Source: Ornithinimicrobium laminariae (GTDB taxonomy: Bacteria; Actinomycetota; Actinomycetes; Actinomycetales; Dermatophilaceae). From it: 64,000 nt of DNA. A model generated the notes under the pieces. That model searched no databases. It was not told where the DNA came from and saw only the letters and a program-made list of their open reading frames with translations. Within the stretch, counting starts at the first letter, position 1. Each line of letters begins with the position of its first letter. The stretch spans positions 1-64,000 of the forward strand of contig NZ_JAHZSU010000004.1 in assembly GCF_019457945.1 (NCBI RefSeq), written 5' to 3'. Positions 44,547 through 53,311 of the stretch are shown one piece after another. The position numbers were made by a program, and so were the translations under genes.

Positions 44547-45392
44547 ATGGGACGAGTGACCGCACGCCACCGCACGGTGCGCATTGATGTCGACCGCGGC
44601 GTTCGTCGGGCTCGGCCAGAGACGGTCGCCGTCGAGGAGCCGCTGGAGTTGCGGATTGGATCGACGCCGCTAACCGTCACGATGCGCACGCCCGGTGATG
44701 ACATCGAGTTGTTGCATGGATTTTTGTATGCCGAGGGCATCATCACTGGGCGCACGGACATCGACGGCGCTCGCTATTGCGCAGGCTCTGTGGCTGATGA
44801 GGGGCTCGGGGTCGAGGTCAACACCTACAACGTGATCGAGATCGACCTGGCCGAAGGTGTGCCTGACCCGATTGCGGCTGGTAAGCAGCGGTCGTTTGGC
44901 ACGACGAGTTCGTGCGGCGTTTGTGGCGCGGCCAGCATCGAGGCTCTCGATGTCCGGGCGCCGTTTGAGCTGTCGGCTGATCGGGTGGAGCTGTCGGCGC
45001 AGACGCTCCTTTTGCTGCCTGATGAGCTCCGCAAACAGCAGAAGGCGTTTGACCGGACCGGCGGGTTGCATGCGGCTGGACTGTTCACCGCAGACGGTGA
45101 GCCGCTGGTCGTGCGTGAAGACGTCGGTCGGCACAACGCTGTCGACAAGGTGATCGGCTGGGCTATTCAAGCCGAGCGGTTGCCGTTGAGTGAGGCTGTT
45201 TTGCAGGTTAGCGGTCGAGTCTCGTTTGAGCTCGTGCAAAAGGCTTATCTGGCTGGCATACCTGTGCTGTCTGCCGTCTCGGCGCCGAGTTCGCTGGCGG
45301 TCGCGACGGCTCACCATGCCGGTATGACGCTGGCTGGCTTTGTGCGGGGCTCGACCTGCAATGTCTATACGCATCCCGACCGCATCACCTAG
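44547..45392 (+). CDS. fdhD: formate dehydrogenase accessory sulfurtransferase FdhD
   Basis: A 281-residue protein that passes sulfur from a cysteine desulfurase to the molybdenum cofactor of formate dehydrogenase. The catalytic motif GTTSSCGVCGAAS has the CxxC pair, and VREDVGRHNAVDKVIGWA and VSGRVSFELVQKA are conserved. Length is normal. The gene begins 29 bases after the truncated FdhF frame. An intact FdhD implies a functional partner enzyme elsewhere, or very recent loss of the one here. Confidence 0.93.
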   Translation: MGRVTARHRTVRIDVDRGVRRARPETVAVEEPLELRIGSTPLTVTMRTPGDDIELLHGFLYAEGIITGRTDIDGARYCAGSVADEGLGVEVNTYNVIEIDLAEGVPDPIAAGKQRSFGTTSSCGVCGAASIEALDVRAPFELSADRVELSAQTLLLLPDELRKQQKAFDRTGGLHAAGLFTADGEPLVVREDVGRHNAVDKVIGWAIQAERLPLSEAVLQVSGRVSFELVQKAYLAGIPVLSAVSAPSSLAVATAHHAGMTLAGFVRGSTCNVYTHPDRIT

Positions 45393-45397
45393 CCCTC

Positions 45398-45469
45398 CAT
45401 GTGCCGATTCATCCGGCATGTGTACAGGACTACTCGTCACATGGCGAGTTAAAAGGCACATGTGCCGAT
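45398..45469 (+). promoter_or_regulatory. repeated CATGTGCCGAT element with palindrome upstream of moaB
   Basis: CATGTGCCGAT occurs at 45398-45408 and again at 45459-45469. The second copy overlaps the perfect palindrome GGCACATGTGCC at 45455-45466. TGCCG and CGGCA also flank the first copy as an inverted pair. The pattern sits between fdhD and the moaB-moaA genes and may be an operator controlling Mo-cofactor synthesis. The binding factor is unknown. Confidence 0.45.
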
Positions 45470-45524
45470 CGCCGTTAGGGACTCGAAAGGTCTTTATCCA
45501 GCAGGCACGCCTACCATGGAGTTA

Positions 45525-46040
45525 ATGTCGACATCCGAAACTCCAACGCTCGTCATCACCGTCTCCGATCGCTCGAGTCGCGGTGAGCGCGAAGACGCCT
45601 CCGGCCCTGCCCTGGTCGAACTACTCACCACCGCCGGGTATGCCGTCAGTGGGCCTACCGTCATCCCCGACGGAGCCGAGTCGGTCGAGTCAGCACTGCG
45701 CACGGCCGTGGCCGATGGCGCTCGTCTGATCGTCACCACCGGCGGCACTGGCATCGCACCCCGCGATTTCACGCCCGAGGGCACCCGGGCCGTCATCACG
45801 CGTGAGATGGAAAGTGTCGCCGAGCACCTGCGCCGACACGGAGAGCAATACACGCCGTTGGCTGTGCTCTCCCGGGGCGTCGTCGGCGTCGTCGACCCAA
45901 GCCCGGATGCACCCGAAGGCAGCGTTGGCACCCTCGTGATCAACCTGCCCGGAAGCCTTAAAGCCGTTAATCAATCCATGGAAGCACTCGCTCCCCTGCT
46001 GCCGCACCTGCTGGCCATGGTTATTGGATGGGATCACTAA
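45525..46040 (+). CDS. moaB: molybdenum cofactor biosynthesis protein MoaB/Mog
   Basis: A 171-residue MoaB/Mog-fold protein that adenylates molybdopterin before molybdate insertion. VITVSDRSSRGEREDASGP starts the fold, and LIVTTGGTGIAPRDFTPEGT and INLPGSLKAVNQSM are the conserved substrate loops. ATG 45525 matches the N-termini of homologues; ATG 45516 is also possible. moaA begins directly after the stop codon. Confidence 0.9.
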   Translation: MSTSETPTLVITVSDRSSRGEREDASGPALVELLTTAGYAVSGPTVIPDGAESVESALRTAVADGARLIVTTGGTGIAPRDFTPEGTRAVITREMESVAEHLRRHGEQYTPLAVLSRGVVGVVDPSPDAPEGSVGTLVINLPGSLKAVNQSMEALAPLLPHLLAMVIGWDH

Positions 46041-47027
46041 ATGCAGACTTTGATTGACCGCTTCGATCGTGTGCACCGCGATCTGCGGATCTCGTTGACC
46101 GACCGTTGCTCGCTGCGCTGCACCTATTGCATGCCCGAGCAAGGCGTGCCGTGGCTGCAGAAAAACACGATGCTGACCACCGAAGAACTGCTGCGACTGG
46201 CTGGCGTTGCCGTCTCGCTGGGGATTGACGAGGTCCGTCTGACCGGCGGGGAACCACTCTTGCGTCGTGACCTTGTTGATGTGGTCGCTGGCATGACCGC
46301 GCTCGATCCCTCCCCCGAGGTGTCGATGACAACCAACGCTCTGGGCCTGACCAAGAACGCCGAAGCCCTCGTTGCCGCTGGGCTGACGCGGGTCAACGTC
46401 AGCCTCGACACCCTCAACGACGAGACCTTCAAAAAGATGGCCCGTCGCGATCGCTTCCAGGACACCCTTGATGGCATTAAGGCGGCCGCCACTGCAGGGC
46501 TGGCTCCGCTCAAGCTCAACACCGTGTTGCTGCGCGGCGTGAATGACCACGAGGCTCCTGACCTGTTGGAGTTCGCGTTGGAACATGGCTACGAGTTGCG
46601 CTTCATCGAGCAGATGCCGCTCGATGCTGGCCACACCTGGCACCGCGAGTCGATGGTCACGGGTCAGGAAATCCGCGACCGCCTCGAGACTCGCTTTGAG
46701 TTGACCCCGGTGCCGGTCCGCGGCAATGCGCCCGCTGAGATGTTCTTTGTCGACGGTGGCCCGGCCAAGGTTGGCGTGATCGCTTCGGTGACGTCACCGT
46801 TCTGTGGCACCTGCGACCGCGTGCGACTGACCGCCGATGGCCAACTGCGCAACTGCCTCTTCGCGCAAAACGAGACCGACCTGCGCACCCCCTTGCGTGA
46901 AGGCGCCAGCGATGAAGAGTTGGCTGATCTGTTCCGCGCCAGCATTGGCGCCAAGTTGCCTGGTCATGGCATCAACGAGCCAGGCTTCCTGCAGCCAGGC
47001 CGCCCGATGAGCGCCATCGGCGGTTAG
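46041..47027 (+). CDS. moaA: GTP 3',8-cyclase MoaA
   Basis: A 328-residue radical SAM enzyme starting Mo-cofactor synthesis from GTP. The SAM iron-sulfur motif is in SLRCTYCMPEQG, and the second, C-terminal cluster in CGTCDRVRLTADGQLRNCLF. The last residues, ending MSAIGG, form the conserved GG-type tail needed for activity. It starts one base after moaB, so both are co-translated, and it overlaps convergent mobA by four bases. moaC, moaE and moeA are not in the window. Confidence 0.95.
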   Translation: MQTLIDRFDRVHRDLRISLTDRCSLRCTYCMPEQGVPWLQKNTMLTTEELLRLAGVAVSLGIDEVRLTGGEPLLRRDLVDVVAGMTALDPSPEVSMTTNALGLTKNAEALVAAGLTRVNVSLDTLNDETFKKMARRDRFQDTLDGIKAAATAGLAPLKLNTVLLRGVNDHEAPDLLEFALEHGYELRFIEQMPLDAGHTWHRESMVTGQEIRDRLETRFELTPVPVRGNAPAEMFFVDGGPAKVGVIASVTSPFCGTCDRVRLTADGQLRNCLFAQNETDLRTPLREGASDEELADLFRASIGAKLPGHGINEPGFLQPGRPMSAIGG

Positions 47028-47623
47028 CTCAACCGCTCTCGCCAGGCCTGCACGTCGACCCACTCGTCGACGTCCCGCAGGTCGTCGGGATCAACCGCGA
47101 CTTGCTGCATACGCAATGGTTTGAGGAGTGCGCGGAGCGCTTGGTTGTGCCCTGTTCCGGCTTGGCTGAGCGCTTCGCGCAAAACCGCTGTCCGGTATGC
47201 GCCCAGCAGCCATTGCGTGCGCCCGGACTCATCGTCCGGCGCAATTGCGTCGACATCAGCCTCAGCCTGCTCGGCCGCCGCGACCAGCGCGGGGAGCACG
47301 GCCTCCATCCCAGGCTGATCGACAGCGAGAAGCAAGGTCCATTCGGGACCGACGTGCAAAGCACTCAGCCCAGCGATCACACCTGCGACCGGCCCGCCAC
47401 CAGCAGGCCACTCCTGGGTCCAGGTCACGGCCTCACTCAGCGAGTCAGGCAGGCGCGAACGCTCAGCCGTCTCCCCCACCACAACGACCGACTCCGCGAC
47501 CGGCTGGATCGCTTTGAGCGCTCGCTCCAAGAGGCTCAAGCCACCCAATTGCAGACCAGCTTTGTCGACGCCGCCCAGCCTGCGCCCGGCACCGCCGACC
47601 AGCACGATCGTGTTGACCTTCAT
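47024..47623 (-). CDS. mobA: molybdenum cofactor guanylyltransferase MobA-like
   Basis: A 199-residue nucleotidyltransferase. TIVLVGGAGRRLGGVDKAGL is the NTP-binding signature (GGxGxRLGGxDK), and LLLAVDQPGMEAVLPALV carries the metal-binding aspartate. It attaches GMP to molybdopterin, giving the bis-MGD needed by formate-dehydrogenase-type enzymes. The ATG at 47623 overlaps the stop of the upstream MFS gene as ATGA; longer open sequence upstream lies inside that gene. Confidence 0.87.
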   Translation of the reverse strand: MKVNTIVLVGGAGRRLGGVDKAGLQLGGLSLLERALKAIQPVAESVVVVGETAERSRLPDSLSEAVTWTQEWPAGGGPVAGVIAGLSALHVGPEWTLLLAVDQPGMEAVLPALVAAAEQAEADVDAIAPDDESGRTQWLLGAYRTAVLREALSQAGTGHNQALRALLKPLRMQQVAVDPDDLRDVDEWVDVQAWRERLS

Positions 47624-49032
47624 GCGTCGACAGTTTCTTCGATCTCCTGCATCCCGGCAGGGATGGTGAACCAGGCCATGAAACCACCAAGCGCCAACAG
47701 GCCAGCACTGATCCACATGGCCGGACCATACTGCGCATCCAGCGCGGTCGGCACGTTGTAATCATTCCCGGACAGCCCCACCACCAGGGGCAAAGCAGCA
47801 ACGGCCAGCAACGAGCCACTGCGGGCCACGGCATTGTTGATGCCGCTGGCGATCCCGGCTCGGCGGTCAGGCGCCGCAGCCAGCACGCTCGCGGTCAGCG
47901 GTGCGACGGTCAAAGCCAAACCGAGGCCAAAGATCGTCATGCCGGGCAGCACGTCAATGATGAAGGCGCTGTCAGCGCCGATCCCGGCAAGCAACCAGAT
48001 GCCACCAGCCATCACCAGAGGGCCAAAGGTCATCGGGATCCGGGGGCCAATCCGGGCACCTAACTTCCCACCGGGCGCAGCCAGAAACAGCATGCAGACG
48101 GTGATCGGCAGCGTTGCGACACCGGCCGCGAGCGCCGAATAGCCCGTCACGGTCTGAAGTTGCAGCACGACGAAGAAGAAGATGGCCCCCATCGCCGCAT
48201 ACACCAGCAAGGTGACGATGTTGGCGGCGCTGAAGGTCCGGTTAGCAAACAACTCCAGCGGCATCATCGGGTTTTTGGCCAGCCGCTCGGTCATGATGAA
48301 GCTGGCGGCGGCCACCAGCCCGATCAGACCCAAGATCACCGCGGTCGGCGTCCCCCACTCGATCAGCGCATACGTGACACCGGCCAACGAGACGGCGGCC
48401 AGCAGCGCACCCAGCACGTCAAACGACGGCACCCGCTGCTCGTCACGGCTTTCCGGAGCACAGCGCCGGGTCAGCCAAATGGTCACCACCGCGATCGGCA
48501 CGTTGATCAAAAAGATCCACCGCCACGAGGCGTAGTCGATCAAGAAGCCACCCAAGAACGGGCCGAGTGCATTCGAGATGGCAGCTAGCCCGGTCCACGC
48601 ACCAATCGCCGGCCCTCGATCTTTTGGCGCAAAAGCACCCTGAATCATCGCCAACGACCCAGGTGTCACCATGGCTGCGCCGACCCCCTGCAGCAGCCGG
48701 GCCACAATCAACATCTCAGGATTGATCGCCAGCCCACAGAGCAGCGATGCCACCGCAAACCAGACGACCCCGATCAAAAAGATGCGGCGACGCCCAAAAC
48801 GGTCACCTAACGAGCCGCCGAGCAAGATCAGCGCGGCCAGCGACAACAGATAGCCGTTGCTGATCCACTGCAGGTCAGCCAGATCAGCGCCCAAGTCCTC
48901 ACCGATGGTGCGCAGTGCGACATTGACGACCGTGGCGTCCAAAAAGGTCATGCCACTGCCGAGCGTCGCAGCGATGATGACTCCTCGCCCAGCGCTTGAT
49001 CGGTAGGTCACAAAAGACGCGCGTGCACTCAC
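47620..49032 (-). CDS. EmrB/QacA family (DHA2) MFS drug transporter
   Basis: About 470 residues with fourteen membrane helices. GMTFLDATVVNVALRTIGED is the motif D1 region of 14-helix drug:proton antiporters, GGSLGDRFGRRRIFLIG is motif A, and ARLLQGVGAAMVTPGSLAMI is motif C-like. The frame runs uninterrupted upstream into a sulfatase relic; I place the start at GTG 49032 (or GTG 49011), just before the conserved sequence. Whether a read-through product with sulfatase remnants is made is unknown. It is coupled to mobA by ATGA. Confidence 0.85.
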   Translation of the reverse strand: MSARASFVTYRSSAGRGVIIAATLGSGMTFLDATVVNVALRTIGEDLGADLADLQWISNGYLLSLAALILLGGSLGDRFGRRRIFLIGVVWFAVASLLCGLAINPEMLIVARLLQGVGAAMVTPGSLAMIQGAFAPKDRGPAIGAWTGLAAISNALGPFLGGFLIDYASWRWIFLINVPIAVVTIWLTRRCAPESRDEQRVPSFDVLGALLAAVSLAGVTYALIEWGTPTAVILGLIGLVAAASFIMTERLAKNPMMPLELFANRTFSAANIVTLLVYAAMGAIFFFVVLQLQTVTGYSALAAGVATLPITVCMLFLAAPGGKLGARIGPRIPMTFGPLVMAGGIWLLAGIGADSAFIIDVLPGMTIFGLGLALTVAPLTASVLAAAPDRRAGIASGINNAVARSGSLLAVAALPLVVGLSGNDYNVPTALDAQYGPAMWISAGLLALGGFMAWFTIPAGMQEIEETVDA

Positions 49033-49589
49033 TTCGCCAGTATGCGGCCCATAGATCTTGCTAAGCACCCACGAGTGGAACTCTTCAAAGTTGCAGGGCG
49101 TCGTCTCGTCAGGGCTGACCGTCAGGTTGTAGATGTGCGGCGTCGCCAGCTGTTGGATCGGCGCCGAACCGTTCTCCATTTTGTGGGTGAGCATCTTGAA
49201 GTTCCGCCAGCGCAGCCCGACGTGCAATTCACCGAAGAACATCGTCCGGCCACATGGCCTCATCCCAGGTGCCCGGGATGCCATACCAATAGTCGAAGCC
49301 GTGGTCGGTGGGATAGCGGCCTTCCGCGTTGCCGCAGTGCCACTTGCCCAGGATCGCGTTGCGATAACCCTTGTCGGCGTGCGGACTGAGTGACGGCCTG
49401 TCATGAGTGCTGACCTGAAGGGTGAGCACTGTGCTTCGACGTTGTAGTTAATGAGCATCATCCCGTCGCGAGCAAACGCGTCAAGCCGCGGCGTTTTGGC
49501 TACGACGGCGTGCCCTCCGCCGTAGCAACCAAAGTCGCCGGTGCTGATGTTGTGGACGTGGAAGACAGGATATTCGGTCGCTCGCTCAT
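49033..49589 (-). pseudogene. degraded arylsulfatase relic fused to the MFS frame
   Basis: Pieces of one sulfatase appear in order but in different frames. First comes MSERPNIL from ATG 49589, then, after a frameshift, ISTGDFGCYGGG, TPRLDAFARDG and the formylglycine motif CSPFRSALMTGR. Then, in another frame, NAILGKWHCGNAEGRYPTDH and GFDYWYGIPGTWDEAMWP. Then, back in the MFS frame, the C-terminal tail NFKMLTHKMENGSAPIQQ and IYNLTVSPDETTPCNFEEF. Roughly 300 residues of the middle are deleted. Intact relatives hydrolyse sulfate esters and are about 480-550 residues long. Expression of a hybrid with the MFS protein cannot be excluded. Confidence 0.85.
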
Positions 49590-49632
49590 GCCTGGCTACC
49601 GGCAACAGTGCTGCAAACGGTCGCCAACATCA

Positions 49633-52218
49633 TTAGCCGCAGCTTTCCGAATAGCCTCTTTGATGACTGGCCCCATCCTGAACTTTCCACGGCGAGCCAA
49701 AACAACTGAAGAGCCCCGCCAACGGGTCTGCATCGGCGACGGCGTCGGCGAGCGCTTGAGAGGCTTCCACTCCAGCCGCCAAACCTCGGTGATAGTCCAC
49801 CATCGTTGCGGCCGCAACAGCTTCGGGCACTGCACTCACCGGACCAACGACCGTGGTTGCACCCAGTTCCAACAGACTTGCCGTCATACCGAGTGCTTCT
49901 TGACCACCCCGCGCTCGGGCCACCCCGCCGTGGCAGGACGACAAGACCACGTGCCGACTGCGCATCGGCTGCCCTTCGAGGTCGTGAGCAAAGAGTGGGC
50001 CATCTGCCATCTGCAGGGTCGAAAACAGCGGGTTCTCTGCGTGATGCTCGCCATGAGCCGCAACATGCACCAGGTCCGACTGGGCAAAACCCAAGAGCGC
50101 TTCAGCGATCGAGGCGGAGTCACCACCACTGGTTTTTTGCCCAGTCCAGATCTCCCTGACTGAGCGCACTTCTTCTGCGCCCAACGCGAGCTGCGGCCCC
50201 GACAGTGCCATGACCTGCGGATTCGCAACCAATTCAGCTTTTCCTCTAGCCCAAGCTGATGCTGAGCGCGACACCGAGGTGGCCAGGCCAACCCGACTGG
50301 GAAACATCGAAAACGGCAGGCCCAACCATTGCGGAGGCGGCACGATCACGAGTGGCGTTCGGTCCTCAGCAACTTGCGGCAGACCACCCAAGAGGGCCCG
50401 GTCCAGCACCCCCACCCCATGCTTCAACGAGTTCATCACCGGAGCCCGCAACGGGCTGGCCTGCGGCAGGCTGCCCACCACGCCCAAGTCGCCCCGCACC
50501 GTTTGCGCCACAGTGCTCAAGTCAGCAAAGTCCCCCACCTCGATACCCCGAGGCTTCTCACCAGGCAGGACCGCGACTCCGTGGGCAAGGCCGCCCACTA
50601 CATAGATCATCAGCACCGCGACGCCCTCGGCATCGACGCGCTCTTGCAGCTCGGGATAGCGCCACGTCTGGCTCGTCGCTTGGGCACCTTCCCCGCTGGT
50701 GGACCAGTCTGATGACCGAACGGCTAGCTCTGCTTCAACCAGACGTATGCGGGCAGCTTCGGTCTCTTCACCCGGCACCGCAGACCTGAGGTCGGCTTGG
50801 GCACGCCGCAGTGCGCTAAGCAATTGTCGGTGCTGGGAATTGTGCGGCGGCCGAGTGGGCGCTAGCGAACCCGCCAAGTCTCGCCATACTTCGGCCCGCT
50901 CGATCACATCGGCGGGTCCGCGCGCGTGAGCCAAACTGACATCCATTGCTGCAAGATTGCTACTGTGCACGGCCATCGCGGTGCGAACATCCAGACCAGC
51001 GGCCCGCTTTTGCGTCGCCGCGATATCGCCAGCAGCAACCTCCAGCCATTCGCGCGCCCGCTCCGAATCAGTTTGGGCAGCCACCCAGAGCGCCTGGAGC
51101 CGGGTTGATAGCAATGGCGAACCGATCAACGGCTCCGCGTCGTGGAAAGCCGCTTTGGCCGCTTTGGTGTCACCGAGGTCCACGAGGGCTTGCGCCTCGA
51201 CCAGCAGGCTGCGCCGCAGGAGCGACTGGTCTTCCGTTTGGGTCGCGACCTCTCGCAAGGCACTAGCCAACCTCGCTCGTGCGCGCGGCCGCTGTCCCGC
51301 TACCCCCATTGCCTCCAACGTGGCCAGCACGGACCTGCGCCGCCAACCGCCTTCTGCTCGGGCCAGAAATCCGCGGGTTGCCCTGCTTGCGACGTCAATC
51401 GCTTCTGCACTATTGCCGCTCAGCAGCGCGGCGCGTACCAACTCAAGGTCGATTTCACCCAATTGACGCTCTGATCCCGCGTCTCTCGCCAGTGAACGCG
51501 CTCCCTCCAGCGCCCCGTGGGCTTCGCTCACCAGACCGGCTTCGAGCAAAACTCGTCCCCGATCAAGTTGTGACTCGCTTCGGTCCACGTCGACATCGAG
51601 CGCGTCTGCTTCCGTCATTAACCGCAGCGCAGTCGGCAAGTCGCCAGCCAGGTATTCGACATAGCCGAGGTTGTGCATCGCCATAAATAAGCCCTTGGGC
51701 TGATCAATCTCGATGCTCAACTCGACTGCGTTAGATAGATCCTCGCGAGCATTGGTCAACTCCATAAGTTGACTTGCAAGAGCGCCGCGGCTCAGGAGGA
51801 GTCGCATCCGGTTGCCCGGCGGCAGCACTACGCCCTGGCCGTCTGCTCTACGCAATGCGCCGAGGGCCCTAGCCATTTCACCGCTCCTGCCCAAGAGCAT
51901 CGCGGCTTGAATGTCACAGTTTGCCGAGTCCTCACCGGGCCCTGCCTCAGCTCGGATCGTCTCCAAACCATTCAGGGCCGAGAGCAAACCTTCGCGCTCG
52001 AAGACGACCCAGGCTCGACTAATGAGGGCTTGCCTCTCGACTGCTAATGCGCGGGCCTGAGTGGACGGGTCTTCCTTGACGCATCCTGCGACAAGATCCA
52101 ATACCTGCGCGATGGACTTCTCCGCAGAATCCGTGTTGTAGGCGCTGAGCGACTCCCGGGCAGCGTCCAACGTGGCCTCAGCCTCAGCGAGCAGATCTCG
52201 CACCTCGTTACTCACCAA
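49633..52218 (-). CDS. TPR-CHAT caspase-like protease
   Basis: An 861-residue protein. Residues 1-430 are helical TPR-like repeats, and about 540-855 form a CHAT domain, a caspase-fold cysteine protease. The catalytic pair is His722 in LVHVAAHGEHH and Cys762 in VVLSSCHGGVARARGG. GATTVVGPVSAVPEAVAAATM and the final LFSCFGSPWKV are typical of the domain. The TTG start (or GTG one codon on) abuts the stop of the upstream gene. It is last in an operon with an S8 protease, a sigma factor and a small protein. TPR domains usually hold the protease inactive until a trigger binds; its substrate is probably an operon partner. Only the fold and catalytic residues are seen directly. Confidence 0.88.
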   Translation of the reverse strand: MVSNEVRDLLAEAEATLDAARESLSAYNTDSAEKSIAQVLDLVAGCVKEDPSTQARALAVERQALISRAWVVFEREGLLSALNGLETIRAEAGPGEDSANCDIQAAMLLGRSGEMARALGALRRADGQGVVLPPGNRMRLLLSRGALASQLMELTNAREDLSNAVELSIEIDQPKGLFMAMHNLGYVEYLAGDLPTALRLMTEADALDVDVDRSESQLDRGRVLLEAGLVSEAHGALEGARSLARDAGSERQLGEIDLELVRAALLSGNSAEAIDVASRATRGFLARAEGGWRRRSVLATLEAMGVAGQRPRARARLASALREVATQTEDQSLLRRSLLVEAQALVDLGDTKAAKAAFHDAEPLIGSPLLSTRLQALWVAAQTDSERAREWLEVAAGDIAATQKRAAGLDVRTAMAVHSSNLAAMDVSLAHARGPADVIERAEVWRDLAGSLAPTRPPHNSQHRQLLSALRRAQADLRSAVPGEETEAARIRLVEAELAVRSSDWSTSGEGAQATSQTWRYPELQERVDAEGVAVLMIYVVGGLAHGVAVLPGEKPRGIEVGDFADLSTVAQTVRGDLGVVGSLPQASPLRAPVMNSLKHGVGVLDRALLGGLPQVAEDRTPLVIVPPPQWLGLPFSMFPSRVGLATSVSRSASAWARGKAELVANPQVMALSGPQLALGAEEVRSVREIWTGQKTSGGDSASIAEALLGFAQSDLVHVAAHGEHHAENPLFSTLQMADGPLFAHDLEGQPMRSRHVVLSSCHGGVARARGGQEALGMTASLLELGATTVVGPVSAVPEAVAAATMVDYHRGLAAGVEASQALADAVADADPLAGLFSCFGSPWKVQDGASHQRGYSESCG

Positions 52219-52707
52219 TCACACTTGGACCGCCGGAGTGATGACGGGCTGCCCCACCGCCGTGTCCAGGTGAATCAAGAACTTCGCCATGCCGGTTGGG
52301 ATGCCTTCCCACACCAATCGCCCGTTCTCGTCGGATTTGGTGACGAAAGTCCGTCCGTCAACCAAGAGGTCGACTTGGACGCCGGACTCCGTGAGCCAGC
52401 CATCGACCCTTCGCGTCTCCGCCTGCGCTGACTCTTGGGAAACCCGAATCATCAGGCTCACCGAGCTGCTAGTGAAGGTGATCGTGTCGGTAGACGCATA
52501 CACCTCCTCAGACCTAACGCCAACTAACTCAGACACCTGCAACTGCGCCACCTCAGCCTCCAACGCCGCCCAAGACAACTCAAACTTCACCCGATCAGCA
52601 AGGCCGGACGGTGGCGGGTCGCCAGCTTCAACAATCGCTCGCAACTCCGCCATCAGGTCAAAGTCATAGTCATCGAGCGGCTGCTCTTCATGCAGGTGCT
52701 CACTCAT
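52219..52707 (-). CDS. uncharacterised protein between sigma factor and CHAT genes
   Basis: I cannot assign this 162-residue protein to a characterised family. It has an acidic N-terminus (DDYDFDLMAELRAIVEAGDP), a helix (RVKFELSWAALEAEVAQLQ), then a beta-rich C-terminal half (VQVDLLVDGRTFVTKSDENG, then WEGIPTGMAKFLIHL) like a small Ig- or carboxypeptidase-regulatory-type domain. There is no membrane segment. It overlaps the sigma-factor stop and abuts the CHAT start, so all are made together. Position suggests an anti-sigma or adaptor that the CHAT protease could cleave, like Csx30; this is inference. Confidence 0.72.
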   Translation of the reverse strand: MSEHLHEEQPLDDYDFDLMAELRAIVEAGDPPPSGLADRVKFELSWAALEAEVAQLQVSELVGVRSEEVYASTDTITFTSSSVSLMIRVSQESAQAETRRVDGWLTESGVQVDLLVDGRTFVTKSDENGRLVWEGIPTGMAKFLIHLDTAVGQPVITPAVQV

Positions 52708-53311
52708 CACACACGCTCCAATGTGGGTCTTTGCTCAGTGCTGATCGCAATGTCGTCAGGCAGCGGCCCCTGGTTGGGCCGATGGACCCCATCGGCATCC
52801 CCAGATCTTTGGCAACCTGTTCGTAGTGGGGGCGGTCCGCGAAACACACCATCCGTAGCAACTCCTGGCACCGGGGCGTCAGTTGGCTGAAGTGCGACCA
52901 CAGCACCTGAGCGCGGTCGCCGTTGATGGCAGATTCGAGCGGATCCGGCGGTGGAGCCATACCCAGCGGCTCGTCCTTGCCCAAGTCCATCGTGGTGGTC
53001 AGTTCGCTTGGCCTGGTTGTGTCCGCCCGCTTGGCGACTCGCCAGGCTTCTCGCCTCGTAGCCGTCATCACCCAAGCCACGATTGCCTGCGGATCCTTAA
53101 TCGATTCAGCCTTTTCAACCACTTTGAGCCACACCGTTTGAACGACGTCCTCGCTGGCTGCTGCGTCCAACCTGCAGGCACGGGCCACGTGCCACATCAC
53201 CGGGGTCAGGATGTCGACAAGCTCATCCATCCGCCAAACCTGGCCAGCGCGATAGTCGGTGAAGGCCGCCGCTGCTCGGTCGGTTAACAGTTGCCCCTGC
53301 TCGGCACTCAT
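52700..53311 (-). CDS. ECF-type sigma factor
   Basis: A 203-residue sigma-70 family protein. Region 2 is seen in HVARACRLDAAASEDVVQTV, with DPQAIVAWVMTATRREAWR typical of ECF region 2.4. Region 4 is SQLTPRCQELLRMVCFADRP with the helix-turn-helix YEQVAKDLGMPMGSIGPTR. It directs RNA polymerase to a specific promoter set. The ATG overlaps the stop of the S8 protease gene as ATGA. No classical membrane anti-sigma gene follows; the small downstream protein is the candidate regulator. Confidence 0.9.
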   Translation of the reverse strand: MSAEQGQLLTDRAAAAFTDYRAGQVWRMDELVDILTPVMWHVARACRLDAAASEDVVQTVWLKVVEKAESIKDPQAIVAWVMTATRREAWRVAKRADTTRPSELTTTMDLGKDEPLGMAPPPDPLESAINGDRAQVLWSHFSQLTPRCQELLRMVCFADRPHYEQVAKDLGMPMGSIGPTRGRCLTTLRSALSKDPHWSVCDE

